From assembly GCA_902802375.1 (NCBI GenBank), contig CADCLS010000012.1:1-49576 (forward strand): 49,576 nucleotides of DNA, given 5' to 3'. Source of the DNA: Oscillospiraceae bacterium. GTDB lineage: Bacteria > Bacillota > Clostridia > Oscillospirales > Acutalibacteraceae. Shown in pieces: positions 36,582 to 45,996 of the stretch (position 1 is its first letter; every line of letters starts with the position of its first letter). The notes below the pieces were generated by a model. That model was given only the letters and a program-made list of their open reading frames with translations, made no database searches and was not told the origin of the DNA. A program made the position numbers and the translations under genes.

Positions 36582-38534
36582 TTAATAAATCTTTACATCC
36601 CAATCGGAAAGGTATTGGAAAAGCCTCGTTAAGTCTTTATTATTAACCTTACCGTCGCCATTTACATCAAGCGCCAAGCTATTTACCGTGACATCCCAAT
36701 CGGAAAGGTATTGGAAAAGCCTCGTTAAGTCTTTATTATTGACTTTACCATCATCATTGATATCGCCGGGAATATACGATGATTTAACCTCAATATTCCG
36801 GATTATATCATTATCTGTGATAGTAATCACTATATCGTCAGCTTCAACCTTTTTGCTGTCAACGCTTAAGATATATGTTCCGGATATAACATCTGTGAAT
36901 GCATAGGTAAACACACTATCTGCTGCCTGAACATCTACGGTATATGTAACCGTTCTATCAGCCGAATTGGTAAGAATCAGCTTTGAGCCGGCAATATCGG
37001 CTTTAATGTCCTCCGATGTGATAACACCGGAAACATTATATCCGGGTACATAGTTGATGTTTACGGCCGCGCTGCTATACCTTAACAATACATATCTAAC
37101 GCCGATAGCAAGCATATTACCGCTGTCATCAGCCGCATAAATATTTTCCGGCAATACCTGTGCCAATTCAATATACTGACCGTTATGAACATTTTTAACC
37201 GTAAAGCTTGTAACTGCACCGGCGTTTATCCAATCGGCAGTATCTAATTGAGCTCCTTTCGTATACTCTTCTGTCGGCTCGTTGTCAACTACTCTGTAAC
37301 AGATTGAGCCGTCAACAGTAAGTCCCGAAATCTGAGCACCTAATGCAGTGACTTCTACATCACGAGTACCGTTAACCTGATTGATATTTACAGAAGTGAA
37401 GGGATTTACAGATTCTTCATTCTCCTCTTGAGGTTCAATATACCCAGTAACAGATATTCCTGCGGCTTTTGAAGTACCGCCGGCGGCATTTACGGACATT
37501 GCCGAAATTCTTGAATCGAGTTGCGGTTTTGAAAGCGTTACGGCAAAATTGCCGTCCGCATCCGTATCAAGTATAGCAGCAATATTCCTTGCTGTATATG
37601 TTTCAAGTTCGCCGTCATCGTTAATGTCCTCAAAATCGCTCTCGAAATTAAGAACTACAAATGTTGCACCCTGTGCATTACCGGTAACTACGATAGTTCC
37701 CTCGTCTTTTCCGTCCGCAACACTGAATTCGGGAGCGACGGGAGCGGTAACATCAACAATGATATCTACAAGGCCCGTATAAACCACCTTATCGCCGGAT
37801 ATGCTCCAGTTATCGGCATCGTCGCCGGTTGAGGCAAGTGATAAGAATACCGGGTCGCAAAGACTTGCGTCAAAGTAAACTTTTAAGGTGCCTTTATATG
37901 TGCCGGACGGTGTATTCGGGTCTGCGAGGACTGTAAATACTCCGTTAAGCGCTTTTCCGGCTTCAAGATTACCGTCGCCAAAACCTGTAAGAACAGCGGT
38001 AAGATTACCGTTATCGAAATCAAGCGTTGCGCTTACCGCACCTGCGCCTATTCCGGCGCTTTCGCTGATACTTAGGTTTACAGTGCCGAAGTAATTGCCG
38101 TCGGCAGTCGCCTTATTGCAGTTCACAACCGCTTCTTTTTCATAGTTTACGGCAGTTATCGCCTTTTCAAAGGACGATACAACCGCTTCAACCGTAATTC
38201 TGCCGTCAAAACCGACAGGAGTTGTAACCTTAACTGTATAGGTGCCTGCCTCACAATTATTTATGATAGCATAGTCGCCGTCGTTTATAAAGGACATCGC
38301 AGATACGGTTGTTCCGGACGGTGATGTAATTTCAATGTCAAGTTTGCCGTTTACGGGAGCCGCCGCAAAAATTCTTAAAGACTGTCCCTCTTTTGCAGTA
38401 ATACTGCCGGTCAGCGTATCGCTATCGGTTATCCAACCGGAAACAATCGTTCCGGCGTTTACCTTGTTTCTCATTGCCTTAATCTGACGGTCGGTTCCAC
38501 CAAACGAGTATTGGATGAACACCTTGTTTTTCAA
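36582..38534 (-). pseudogene. 5'-truncated dockerin-containing surface protein
   Basis: 650 open codons, but the first 13 (MKNKVFIQYSFGG) are encoded by the ssrA-derived direct repeat, start with TTG, have no ribosome site and give no signal peptide. Genuine gene sequence starts at TDRQIKAMRNKVNAG. Then follow a PPC-like domain, a cohesin-like or Ig-like beta region with EKAITAVNYEKEAVVNC, a domain with calcium-like DINDDGELETY, further beta domains, and a two-loop dockerin (DINDDGKVNNKD and DVNGDGKVNNKD). The original 5' end was evidently lost by recombination at the repeat. An internal ATG (MRNKV) has only a weak AAGG. It is likely not secreted, perhaps not expressed. Confidence 0.75.
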
Positions 38535-38578
38535 AGGATACTTTGTAACAAGAGCGGAACTCTAATACAAACAGAAAT
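38496..38578 (+). repeat. Right copy of the 83-bp ssrA direct repeat (candidate attR)
   Basis: Same orientation as 28792-28874 and 77/83 identical. It begins with the tmRNA-like TCCACCA, but no tmRNA body precedes it. It overlaps the 5' end of the truncated dockerin gene. Confidence 0.8.
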
Positions 38579-38612
38579 CGCTATCGTAGAAAACCTACGG
38601 TAGCGTTTTTGT
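38579..38612 (+). terminator. Second ssrA-type terminator
   Basis: Stem 38579-38589/38595-38605, 11 bp, followed by TTTTTGTTT. It occupies the same place relative to the repeat as the ssrA terminator, but the stem sequence differs while pairing is kept. Confidence 0.85.
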
Positions 38613-38679
38613 TTAATTGTACATTTTTATTAAATCCTCTTTTGCTGTACAATGTGCTCAGCAAAGGAGGATTTTGCTT

Positions 38680-38936
38680 ATGAAAGAAAAAAACGAGTTT
38701 TAGAGTTGACGGATTTTGAGTGGCGACTATTAGTCGGATGCCTCAACACGGCAAGGTCAGCGTATCTCGATGAAGGCAAGCCGATTGAGGATGTCAATTT
38801 GTTGCTAATCAAAACATTGAACGCCAAATTAAAAAGCATCTCGAGGAAATCGCCGCCAGGCGGAAGAGATGTTTTCTCATCTGATAGACAAGATGAAACA
38901 GACGAAGGTATTACCGAGCAACTCAAATCAATTTGA
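38680..38936 (+). CDS. Small protein with N-terminal frameshift at an A-run, unknown
   Basis: AAAGGAGG 9 bases before ATG 38680 marks the true start, but frame 0 stops after MKEKNEF. After re-reading one A at the heptamer A-AAA-AAC (about 38688-38694) the frame continues as KKRVLELTDFEWRLLVGCLNTARSAYL and stays open to TGA at 38934-38936, about 86 residues. The heptamer fits the X-XXY-YYZ rule for -1 slippage, but mutation or a sequencing error in a run of seven A is equally possible. The protein is helical and charged. Related small ORFs are seen in clostridial accessory DNA; no function is known. Confidence 0.55.
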
Positions 38937-39011
38937 ATGAGTGTGCCGTATGAACTTTATCCGTAACCGCGCCGATGAAGTGGTTTTGAAAAGTTTAATA
39001 TTCACTTAGTG

Positions 39012-39046
39012 AAAAAAAGCTCATCAGGTTTATTCCAGATGAGCTT
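39012..39046 (-). terminator. Terminator of the phase-variable operon
   Basis: 9-bp stem AAGCTCATC/GATGAGCTT at 39017-39025/39038-39046. On the minus strand the stem is followed by TTTTTTTCAC, right after the last gene's stop. Confidence 0.85.
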
Positions 39047-39050
39047 ACTT

Positions 39051-42000
39051 TTAATATATTATGACATCCCAATCGCTAAGATATTGGAATAACCGCGTCA
39101 AGTCTTTATTGTTTACCGCACCATCTCCGTTTACATCCAACGCTGCTTCGTTTACCTCAACATCCCAATCGCTAAGGTATTGGAAAAGGCGGGTTAAGTC
39201 TTTGTTGTTGACAGAATTGTCTCCATTGATATCTCCTGTGATATGCCCGGTGTATAATAATTCTTGGCTTTTTCCGGTCTTTTCTCCGCAAATAGAACAG
39301 ATTTCCTCTTTAAGTCCGTTCTCGGTTGCGGTAGCGAGCTTTGTTATTCTCCAAACATATTTATGCCCGGTTTTAGGTATTACTTCGCCGTCTGTAAGTT
39401 TCTTTCCGCATATCTGGCAGTAAACGTCGCCGGTATATCCATTTTGTGTACATGTAGTTTTTTTTGCACCGTTTATAACAGTTTGGTTGTGCGCAAATGC
39501 ATCAACATAGTCCGAATTATAATTATATCCGCATATTAAACAATAATGCATTGTATATCCGCGCTCTTCACATGTTGGATTTATGACGGTTACTTTATAA
39601 TCATGACCTGATACTATTCTTCTTGAACCGCATATATTACACGAATCGTCACAATCATTATCATACACATGGCTGACAATTCTTTTGGCACCACAGATGT
39701 CGCAGGTGTCATCACACTCATTTGTATAGGCATGTGTTATGTCCCTGTGATAGTCGCATCTGTTGCACTGATTGTCACAAGAATTACTGTATTGATGCCC
39801 ACCTAATGACGGAATTGTTTTTCCTTTTGTGATTATAGCACCACAGTTACTACAACAATAGTCTCCGGTATATCCATCCGATTCACATGTGGCAGCATAA
39901 TTATATTTTAATACAGTATTTCCAATGTGATGATTTGAGGCAGTATCACAATATCTGGCTCGATCGTTGGTTCCGGGATAATCTAAAAAGCCAAATCCGC
40001 CAAGAGTAGTACTAAGATTATCATAAAAATATGCATTCATATACATACACAAAAGTTGCAAGTTAGCATTGAACGTCTCATAAGCAATACTGCCTTCTTC
40101 GCAATCCTCAATCGGTAGCATTGATGACATGGTATATATAGATCTATCAAAGGATGTATTGTATGTTAGTGTAAATTGCAATTTATTATTGCTATAATAC
40201 TTTGCAGTCATCACCGGCGTGATGTATCTATTACTATCAGTAAGATAGAACCCTGTATCAATTCTGGTGTTTCCATTACTGCTAGTAGTGTAAATGTTAC
40301 AATAAACACCCAATTCCGTTTTTTCTAATGTTAATATTCCGCCATTTTTAACCATTCTTATCTGCATATTACCATTTGAAAGTTTACTTCCATAAGCATC
40401 TATGTATAGTAATAACATATAATATGACGATTCGTTGGAAAAGGGTATATCAATATTAACTTTTAAAACTTGGCTTTCTAAACTTGATTTGTGTGATTCG
40501 GTTTCTTTTATTCGTTGATAAAAATTGTATTCTTTCCCCCAAATCAATCCAACAAATTCAGGAGAATCTTGCCATGATCCGTCAGACAAACGATACTCAT
40601 ATCCTTTTCTTGCCAATAAAGTAATTTTATTATAATCAACCATAACTACAATTGGTTTTTCAGGTGTATTCAGGCATTCGGGTTTGGCAAGTGTTTTTAC
40701 ACTTGTCGGCTCACTTATTTTTCCTGCGTAATTTAACTCAGTTTCCGCTACGCGCTGATAAAATGTATATGTTGTATCACTAGTTAGCCCTGTAAACTCT
40801 GAACTCGATTGCCAAGTGATACCGTCTTTGCTATATTCATAAGCGCTTATTTGCTGAAGTTTGACAGTGGTTTGCGTAACATCTATAAGAATAGGTGCGT
40901 TGGGCTTATAAGCATTTCTCTTTAAGGTTGTAACCGAAAGGGGAATACTCTCTTCACTGGCATAACTGGTTTCCGTTTCTGATACTCGTTGATAAAACGT
41001 ATATTGCGTGTTTGGCATAAGCCCTTCAAACACATTGCTTTTCTGCCATGTAGTTCCGTTTTTGCTATATTCGTACCCACTTATGGCAGTAATTGTTACA
41101 GTATCGAAAGTTTTATCCAAAACAGTCGGTGCAGAAGGTTTAATTACCGTGTTTTTTAATGTTGTTATGGTAGTGCCTTCGCTTGATTCGCTTACATAAT
41201 TTGTATCTGATTCTGCTACACGCTGATAAAAAGTGTATTCGGTATTCGGCAAAAGACTTACGAACACATTGCTTTTTTGCCAGTTTATACCGTCAATACT
41301 ATATTCAAAACCATTTTCTTCAAGCAGTGTAACAGCATTTGCAGTTATATTTGAAACAATAGGAATGGGCGGTTTTTCAATTGTATTTTTAAGCGTTGTT
41401 AAAACAAGCGCGTCGCTTTGATAACCGGCGTAATAATTATCATTTTCAACCGTTCTGGCATAGATACTGTATTGTGTATTCGGTTGTAAATTATCAAATG
41501 TGCCATTTTTCTGCCATACTTTACCGCCTATGCTATACTCCTTGTTTTCCTCAGTTATTATAACAATTTTATTATCGGTTTTTTCTTTTAAGATTGGAGC
41601 AGAGATTTTTCCTGCAATATTTTTTACCTTGAAATTTGCAGGTTCACTTGCCGGACTTGCATAATCAGTTTCAGTTTCAGCGACCCTTTGGTAAAAACTG
41701 TATGTTTCTAAAACAGTAAGACCGCTGAACACATTGCTGTTTTGCCAGTTTGAACCGTCTATACTGTACTCATAACCGTTAATTTTATTTAGAGTCACAG
41801 AAGAATCTGTTGCTTTTAAAACAGTTGGTGCGACAGGTGCTTGTATGGATCTTTTAAGAGTTGTAACTGTAAGTACCGCTTTGCTCTCACTGGTAAGATA
41901 TAAATCATTTTCAACTATCCTTGAATAAACAGTATATTTTTTGTTTGGATCAAGATTTTTAAAAAGGCCACTTGATTGCCAGTTGACACTGTCTATGCTG

Positions 42001-44330
42001 TATTCTTGTGTTGAAATTGTGCCGATTTCGAATGATTTGTCATCAAACACTTGCAGTTCAGGTATTGTTGGAACTGCCGTTTGTTCAGCTTTATCAATAA
42101 CGATTTCTTTGCTATATAACGAACCAACTTTCGTTGGTGTGGTACTTGTCATTTTTAATTGCAATTTTTTGCCAATTTGATCGGCGGTCAGTTTATAACT
42201 GTCTTCTGTGCCAACCTGAATTCCGTCAACAAGCCACTTATATGTGATGGTATCATTTGGATTTTCAATTTTTTCTGTGCTTGCCGTAACAATCGAATTA
42301 TACGCTACTTTTCCTGCAATTATCGGTTCACCTCTCAGAGTAAAGCACCGAAGTTCAGGATATGGATAGTTTTCATCACCTTCCATAGTCCAAACATTTT
42401 CAAAATCAAAATTATTGAAAGTTGACTGCTTTTTCATTTCTACATCTGTGCACACGGTTGCACCGGTACTGCTTATGCCTGTGTCTTGAAGATAATAACA
42501 CTTATAAATTTTATTAGATGTGCTGTAATTTATACAAGCGATGCCATACATATTATTATTTTCGCCGCCTGAGATTGTGAAACATTTTCCTATGTTATAG
42601 CAATTAGTAATATTATGTTGATTAGTAGCTCTTCCTAGAATACCGCCGGCCCAATGGTCATTAGAAATAATATTGCCAGCATTATAACAGTTAATAATAT
42701 CAGAAGGATTAGTGTCAGTGGTATGTGAAGAATAAGTCTGTTTACCACATATTCCGCCTATATTACCTGGAGCACCATCAGCAGTATTCACTAGTTTAAG
42801 CAATGCGGTATTATAACATTCCTCAACAACGCCACCCTGTAAATCGCCTACCACACCACCAACACAGGTAACATGAACAGTGCTAGATTTATAGGAGTAT
42901 GTATTGCTGATGCCACCTGCAGTGGAACAACGGTATACTCTTCCAAATGAACGCCCTGCAATACCGCCTGCCGAATTATCAATTCCATTATTAATAATAT
43001 TAGCGGTAACAGATATATTATTAACCACACCCGATTGAATTATTTCACCGGCAACACAGCCAATCGTTGAAGTGGACGTGGATGAAGGTGACCAAATGAT
43101 ATCTGCATTTTCAAAAACCAAATCGTGCACACCACCGGCAACACAAGCAAACAAGCCAACGCGTATTATGTTAATACCACTTGGCATAGTGTTTCCTTCT
43201 ATACGCATACCAATAATTTTCTTGCCGTTACCATCAAACTCACCGGTAAACGGTTCGGCATCATAGATGTTGTTGCTCCCGATTGGGTTCCAACCATTCC
43301 CCATAAAGTTACAACTACCACCGGTAGCTGTAGCTTCAGTAAGATCAATATCATTTATCAACTTAAAATGCGAAGACATATAATAACGCACATTATTGAG
43401 TTCTTCTGCCGTTGAAATTAAATATGGATCATCTGATGTGCCACTGCCACCGGCAAAGATTAACGGAAACGCTTGTGTTTCTTCGATATAGTAATGCCAT
43501 CTTGCGTTTTCAAGTGCTGAATTACCAAAATCGTTTATTGCTAAATTGTTGTTTTTTTCGCTTTCAGTTCCTTGATACCATACATCATCAATTGATGTGC
43601 AATTATCAAATGCACACTCACCAACCGAAGTTGTAGAATTAGGAATTGTGATACTAGTCAATGTTGATTTGCTTATAACAATTGTTGGAGTTATTGTTTT
43701 TGAACCTCCGGCGATTATGAGGTTTTTAATTATGCAACCGTCAAACGCATAAGAACCTATCGAAGTTACGGAATCCGGAATTGTGATTGTTGCCAGCCTT
43801 GCACAACCGTTAAATGCATAAGCGCCAATTGATTTCACAGAATCTGGGATTGTGATAGACGTAAGCATTCTGCAACCGCGAAACGCATACTGACCAATTG
43901 AAGTTACGGAATCGGGGATTGTAATTGATGATAGACCAAAGCAACCGGAAAACGCCCACTCACCAATCGAAGTTACGGAATCTGGGATTGTAATAGATGT
44001 AAGTCCCCCGTAATTGAAAAAGTAAAACGCATAATCACCAATTGAAGTTACACCGTTATTTATTACAACCGTTTTCAAAGTTTTATAATATGATCCCCAC
44101 GGTGCAGTTGTAACTTTATCACTGCTACTATTGTATGTGGTAGCATAATTCATCATTGCACCTGTTCCGGATATCGTAAGAGTATCGGTATATGTATTAT
44201 ATTGCCAAGTCAAATTTGTGCCACAACTGCCTGATGTTGCCGCTGCACTCGCCGTAAACTCAAACAGTCCCACAGGGCAGATTGAGATCATTAAAATTAT
44301 TGATAATAAAATTGATAACGGTTTTTTCAT
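39051..44330 (-). CDS. Giant BspA-like LRR / FN3-like / dockerin surface protein
   Basis: 1759 residues. Signal peptide 1-30. Residues about 32-280 hold BspA-type leucine-rich repeats (LTSITIPDSVTSIGEYAF, five copies or more). From about 290 to 640 there is a GLUG-like region (GGIAGRSFGRVYRCS, GGVVGDLQGGVVEECYN). Seven FN3-like modules of about 78 residues follow (YEYSIDGSNWQ ... YTFYQRVAET). Then a unique domain, several CxxCG modules rich in Cys (CDICGAKR, CNICGSRR), and a C-terminal dockerin with DINGDNSVNNKD and DVNGDGAVNNKD. Cohesin-dependent surface display is inferred. The ATG overlaps the TGA of the preceding gene (ATGA), with GAAGAGGTG upstream. It ends an operon facing an invertible segment. 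Confidence 0.9.
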   Translation of the reverse strand: MKKPLSILLSIILMISICPVGLFEFTASAAATSGSCGTNLTWQYNTYTDTLTISGTGAMMNYATTYNSSSDKVTTAPWGSYYKTLKTVVINNGVTSIGDYAFYFFNYGGLTSITIPDSVTSIGEWAFSGCFGLSSITIPDSVTSIGQYAFRGCRMLTSITIPDSVKSIGAYAFNGCARLATITIPDSVTSIGSYAFDGCIIKNLIIAGGSKTITPTIVISKSTLTSITIPNSTTSVGECAFDNCTSIDDVWYQGTESEKNNNLAINDFGNSALENARWHYYIEETQAFPLIFAGGSGTSDDPYLISTAEELNNVRYYMSSHFKLINDIDLTEATATGGSCNFMGNGWNPIGSNNIYDAEPFTGEFDGNGKKIIGMRIEGNTMPSGINIIRVGLFACVAGGVHDLVFENADIIWSPSSTSTSTIGCVAGEIIQSGVVNNISVTANIINNGIDNSAGGIAGRSFGRVYRCSTAGGISNTYSYKSSTVHVTCVGGVVGDLQGGVVEECYNTALLKLVNTADGAPGNIGGICGKQTYSSHTTDTNPSDIINCYNAGNIISNDHWAGGILGRATNQHNITNCYNIGKCFTISGGENNNMYGIACINYSTSNKIYKCYYLQDTGISSTGATVCTDVEMKKQSTFNNFDFENVWTMEGDENYPYPELRCFTLRGEPIIAGKVAYNSIVTASTEKIENPNDTITYKWLVDGIQVGTEDSYKLTADQIGKKLQLKMTSTTPTKVGSLYSKEIVIDKAEQTAVPTIPELQVFDDKSFEIGTISTQEYSIDSVNWQSSGLFKNLDPNKKYTVYSRIVENDLYLTSESKAVLTVTTLKRSIQAPVAPTVLKATDSSVTLNKINGYEYSIDGSNWQNSNVFSGLTVLETYSFYQRVAETETDYASPASEPANFKVKNIAGKISAPILKEKTDNKIVIITEENKEYSIGGKVWQKNGTFDNLQPNTQYSIYARTVENDNYYAGYQSDALVLTTLKNTIEKPPIPIVSNITANAVTLLEENGFEYSIDGINWQKSNVFVSLLPNTEYTFYQRVAESDTNYVSESSEGTTITTLKNTVIKPSAPTVLDKTFDTVTITAISGYEYSKNGTTWQKSNVFEGLMPNTQYTFYQRVSETETSYASEESIPLSVTTLKRNAYKPNAPILIDVTQTTVKLQQISAYEYSKDGITWQSSSEFTGLTSDTTYTFYQRVAETELNYAGKISEPTSVKTLAKPECLNTPEKPIVVMVDYNKITLLARKGYEYRLSDGSWQDSPEFVGLIWGKEYNFYQRIKETESHKSSLESQVLKVNIDIPFSNESSYYMLLLYIDAYGSKLSNGNMQIRMVKNGGILTLEKTELGVYCNIYTTSSNGNTRIDTGFYLTDSNRYITPVMTAKYYSNNKLQFTLTYNTSFDRSIYTMSSMLPIEDCEEGSIAYETFNANLQLLCMYMNAYFYDNLSTTLGGFGFLDYPGTNDRARYCDTASNHHIGNTVLKYNYAATCESDGYTGDYCCSNCGAIITKGKTIPSLGGHQYSNSCDNQCNRCDYHRDITHAYTNECDDTCDICGAKRIVSHVYDNDCDDSCNICGSRRIVSGHDYKVTVINPTCEERGYTMHYCLICGYNYNSDYVDAFAHNQTVINGAKKTTCTQNGYTGDVYCQICGKKLTDGEVIPKTGHKYVWRITKLATATENGLKEEICSICGEKTGKSQELLYTGHITGDINGDNSVNNKDLTRLFQYLSDWDVEVNEAALDVNGDGAVNNKDLTRLFQYLSDWDVIIY

Positions 44331-44758
44331 TTTTGCTTTTGCACCTCTTCATAAATATTATAATATTCACTTAAATCTGCAATTTTACAAAATGTTTTGA
44401 ATTGTTTTTTAAGAGAATTTATATCATCTTCGGACATTATATTTGATAGTTTTCTACAATTACACACAACAGAGGATTCTTCTACGATTTTTCCTGATTT
44501 CTTTAACTTGTTAAAAATATCAGCAAGTGATTTTAACATTTTTATGTCCCCGCTATGTTTTATTTTTTCAATATTTTCGTCGCCTCCTAACATACTATAC
44601 TCTTGCAGCAATTCATCGTATAGTTTGCGCTCATCTGAAGTGCATTCTTGAAATACATTATTACTTATTAAATAATATCTCCCTATGATTTTGTAAACAA
44701 AAGGATATTTTTTTGCTATTTCACAAAAAACATCAAAGGCATTTTCAGATTGGTTCAT
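44327..44758 (-). CDS. Unknown 143-residue protein, middle gene of the candidate phase-variable operon
   Basis: Not recognised. Helical and charged, with Cys in a C-N-C pair near residue 98, no signal peptide and no membrane segment, so it is probably cytoplasmic. Its ATG overlaps the stop of the DUF2971 gene and its own stop overlaps the start of the giant surface protein (ATGA at both ends). AGAGGAG precedes the start. The context suggests a role tied to the DUF2971 protein. Confidence 0.82.
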   Translation of the reverse strand: MNQSENAFDVFCEIAKKYPFVYKIIGRYYLISNNVFQECTSDERKLYDELLQEYSMLGGDENIEKIKHSGDIKMLKSLADIFNKLKKSGKIVEESSVVCNCRKLSNIMSEDDINSLKKQFKTFCKIADLSEYYNIYEEVQKQK

Positions 44759-45642
44759 TTTATTTTCTCCTCTAAAGCATAATCTGTTTTTGAAATGGTC
44801 AGCTCATGAAATTCAATATTTAATTTATGACAAATTTCTTTAATATGTTTTCTTTGAATTGATTGCATTTTAGGACCGATATAAACGGATTTTGTGCACC
44901 CTTTGACAGATATTTCCCTGTCATCTAAGTCAAATAAAGGATCTTTGCAGCGATTGTCAGTGTCATAAAAGTCTTGCAAATCATTATATATTTGCGGATA
45001 GGTAGCAATTAACCTCCATTCATTCTCATGTTCCCATGACTTTGATTTTTTCAAAAATAAAGCCATTACATCTAATAAAGATTCATATAAATCCGGATAG
45101 CATTCTTCTCTGTTTGCTTTTTTAACCTCGTATAAATCCCTAACTGCGTTATCAAGAGTTTTTATATGGTATCTGCTATCGGAATACATCACAGGGAACA
45201 GGTGATACAACACTTTGTAATCAAGCTTTGAAAAATCATATTCAACACACATACCGGCATATTTGTCGCCATAATGGCTCCACATAAGGGAGTCGTTTTT
45301 TAATTCTGTAAAAGATTTGATAAAAGCAATATCCTTTAATTCATCTAACGAAACAATTACATCAGTATCTACTTCTCCTGACAAACCTTCAAATATATCG
45401 TTCATATTTCCGATGTTTGATAACATCAATGTCTCAGTCTCAAGATTTCTTATACTATAATAATCAGCGGGTGAATATCTAAACAGTGTAGGAATTCTAT
45501 CTCTATTGGGAATAACGACATTTTCTGTAAAACTTATAAATAAATCGTCCTGCTGCTTTTCTTGACTATCTACAAAATCACTTTCCACCTTTTTTAAAAG
45601 GTCTTGAAGTTCTTCTCTTATGATATTATTAGATGTTTTCAT
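44755..45642 (-). CDS. DUF2971 family protein
   Basis: 295 residues. The DUF2971 features are visible: the N-terminal FRYSPADYYSI with MLSNIGNMNDIFEG (about 54-86), the central SLMWSHYGDKYAGMCVEYD (about 118-136), and SKSWEHENEWRLIA near 215. The family is often found with mobile or defence loci, but its biochemistry is not settled. First gene of the operon. The ATG has GGAG 8 bases upstream. The left inverted repeat of the invertible segment begins 73 bases upstream, so no fixed promoter is obvious. Confidence 0.85.
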   Translation of the reverse strand: MKTSNNIIREELQDLLKKVESDFVDSQEKQQDDLFISFTENVVIPNRDRIPTLFRYSPADYYSIRNLETETLMLSNIGNMNDIFEGLSGEVDTDVIVSLDELKDIAFIKSFTELKNDSLMWSHYGDKYAGMCVEYDFSKLDYKVLYHLFPVMYSDSRYHIKTLDNAVRDLYEVKKANREECYPDLYESLLDVMALFLKKSKSWEHENEWRLIATYPQIYNDLQDFYDTDNRCKDPLFDLDDREISVKGCTKSVYIGPKMQSIQRKHIKEICHKLNIEFHELTISKTDYALEEKIK

Positions 45643-45714
45643 GAATATATCTCCGCAAGCATTTTACTAATGTGAAAAATCCACTAAAATATGATTGTTC
45701 TTCTTAAGACACCA

Positions 45715-45737
45715 CATAATATTGATTATGTAATCAA
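45715..45737 (+). repeat. Left inverted repeat of the candidate invertible segment
   Basis: Contains TATTGATTATGTAATCAA at 45720-45737, an exact inverted copy of 45969-45986; the match extends to 23 bp with one mismatch. The core TTGATTA-TG-TAATCAA is itself dyad-symmetric, as recombinase sites often are. Confidence 0.85.
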
Positions 45738-45968
45738 CTAATCAGCAAAACATGGTATGCCATAATGTAATTCAAAAAAAAGGTGCAAAAAAGTAATCCC
45801 CCCACTTGTTTTTATAAAAAATAACTGTTTGGGGATTTTTTGTTATGCTTATGTTTAGGCAGTTTTTTAAAACCATGCTTTTCATAATAAAATCTGTTGC
45901 GTTTTTTTGAGCAATCTGTTATAATTTTATATGTATTATGGTTAGTGTAGCATTTGATTGCATTAACC
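45738..45968. promoter_or_regulatory. 231-bp candidate invertible promoter segment
   Basis: Plus-strand -10 TATAAT (45920-45925) with a weak -35 TTGCGT (45897-45902), 17 bases apart, points right, away from the operon at 45642. A bidirectional hairpin AATCCCC...GGGGATT (about 45795-45837) with T tails in both directions stands upstream of it. I find no comparably good promoter on the minus strand in this orientation. Inversion would put the -10 about 44 bases from the left repeat and aim it at the DUF2971 gene. No gene lies in the segment. Confidence 0.65.
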
Positions 45969-45991
45969 TTGATTACATAATCAATAGTATG
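45969..45991 (-). repeat. Right inverted repeat of the candidate invertible segment
   Basis: TTGATTACATAATCAATA at 45969-45986 is the exact reverse complement of the left core. It lies 31 bases from the 3' end of the recombinase gene. Confidence 0.85.
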
Positions 45992-45996
45992 TCTTC

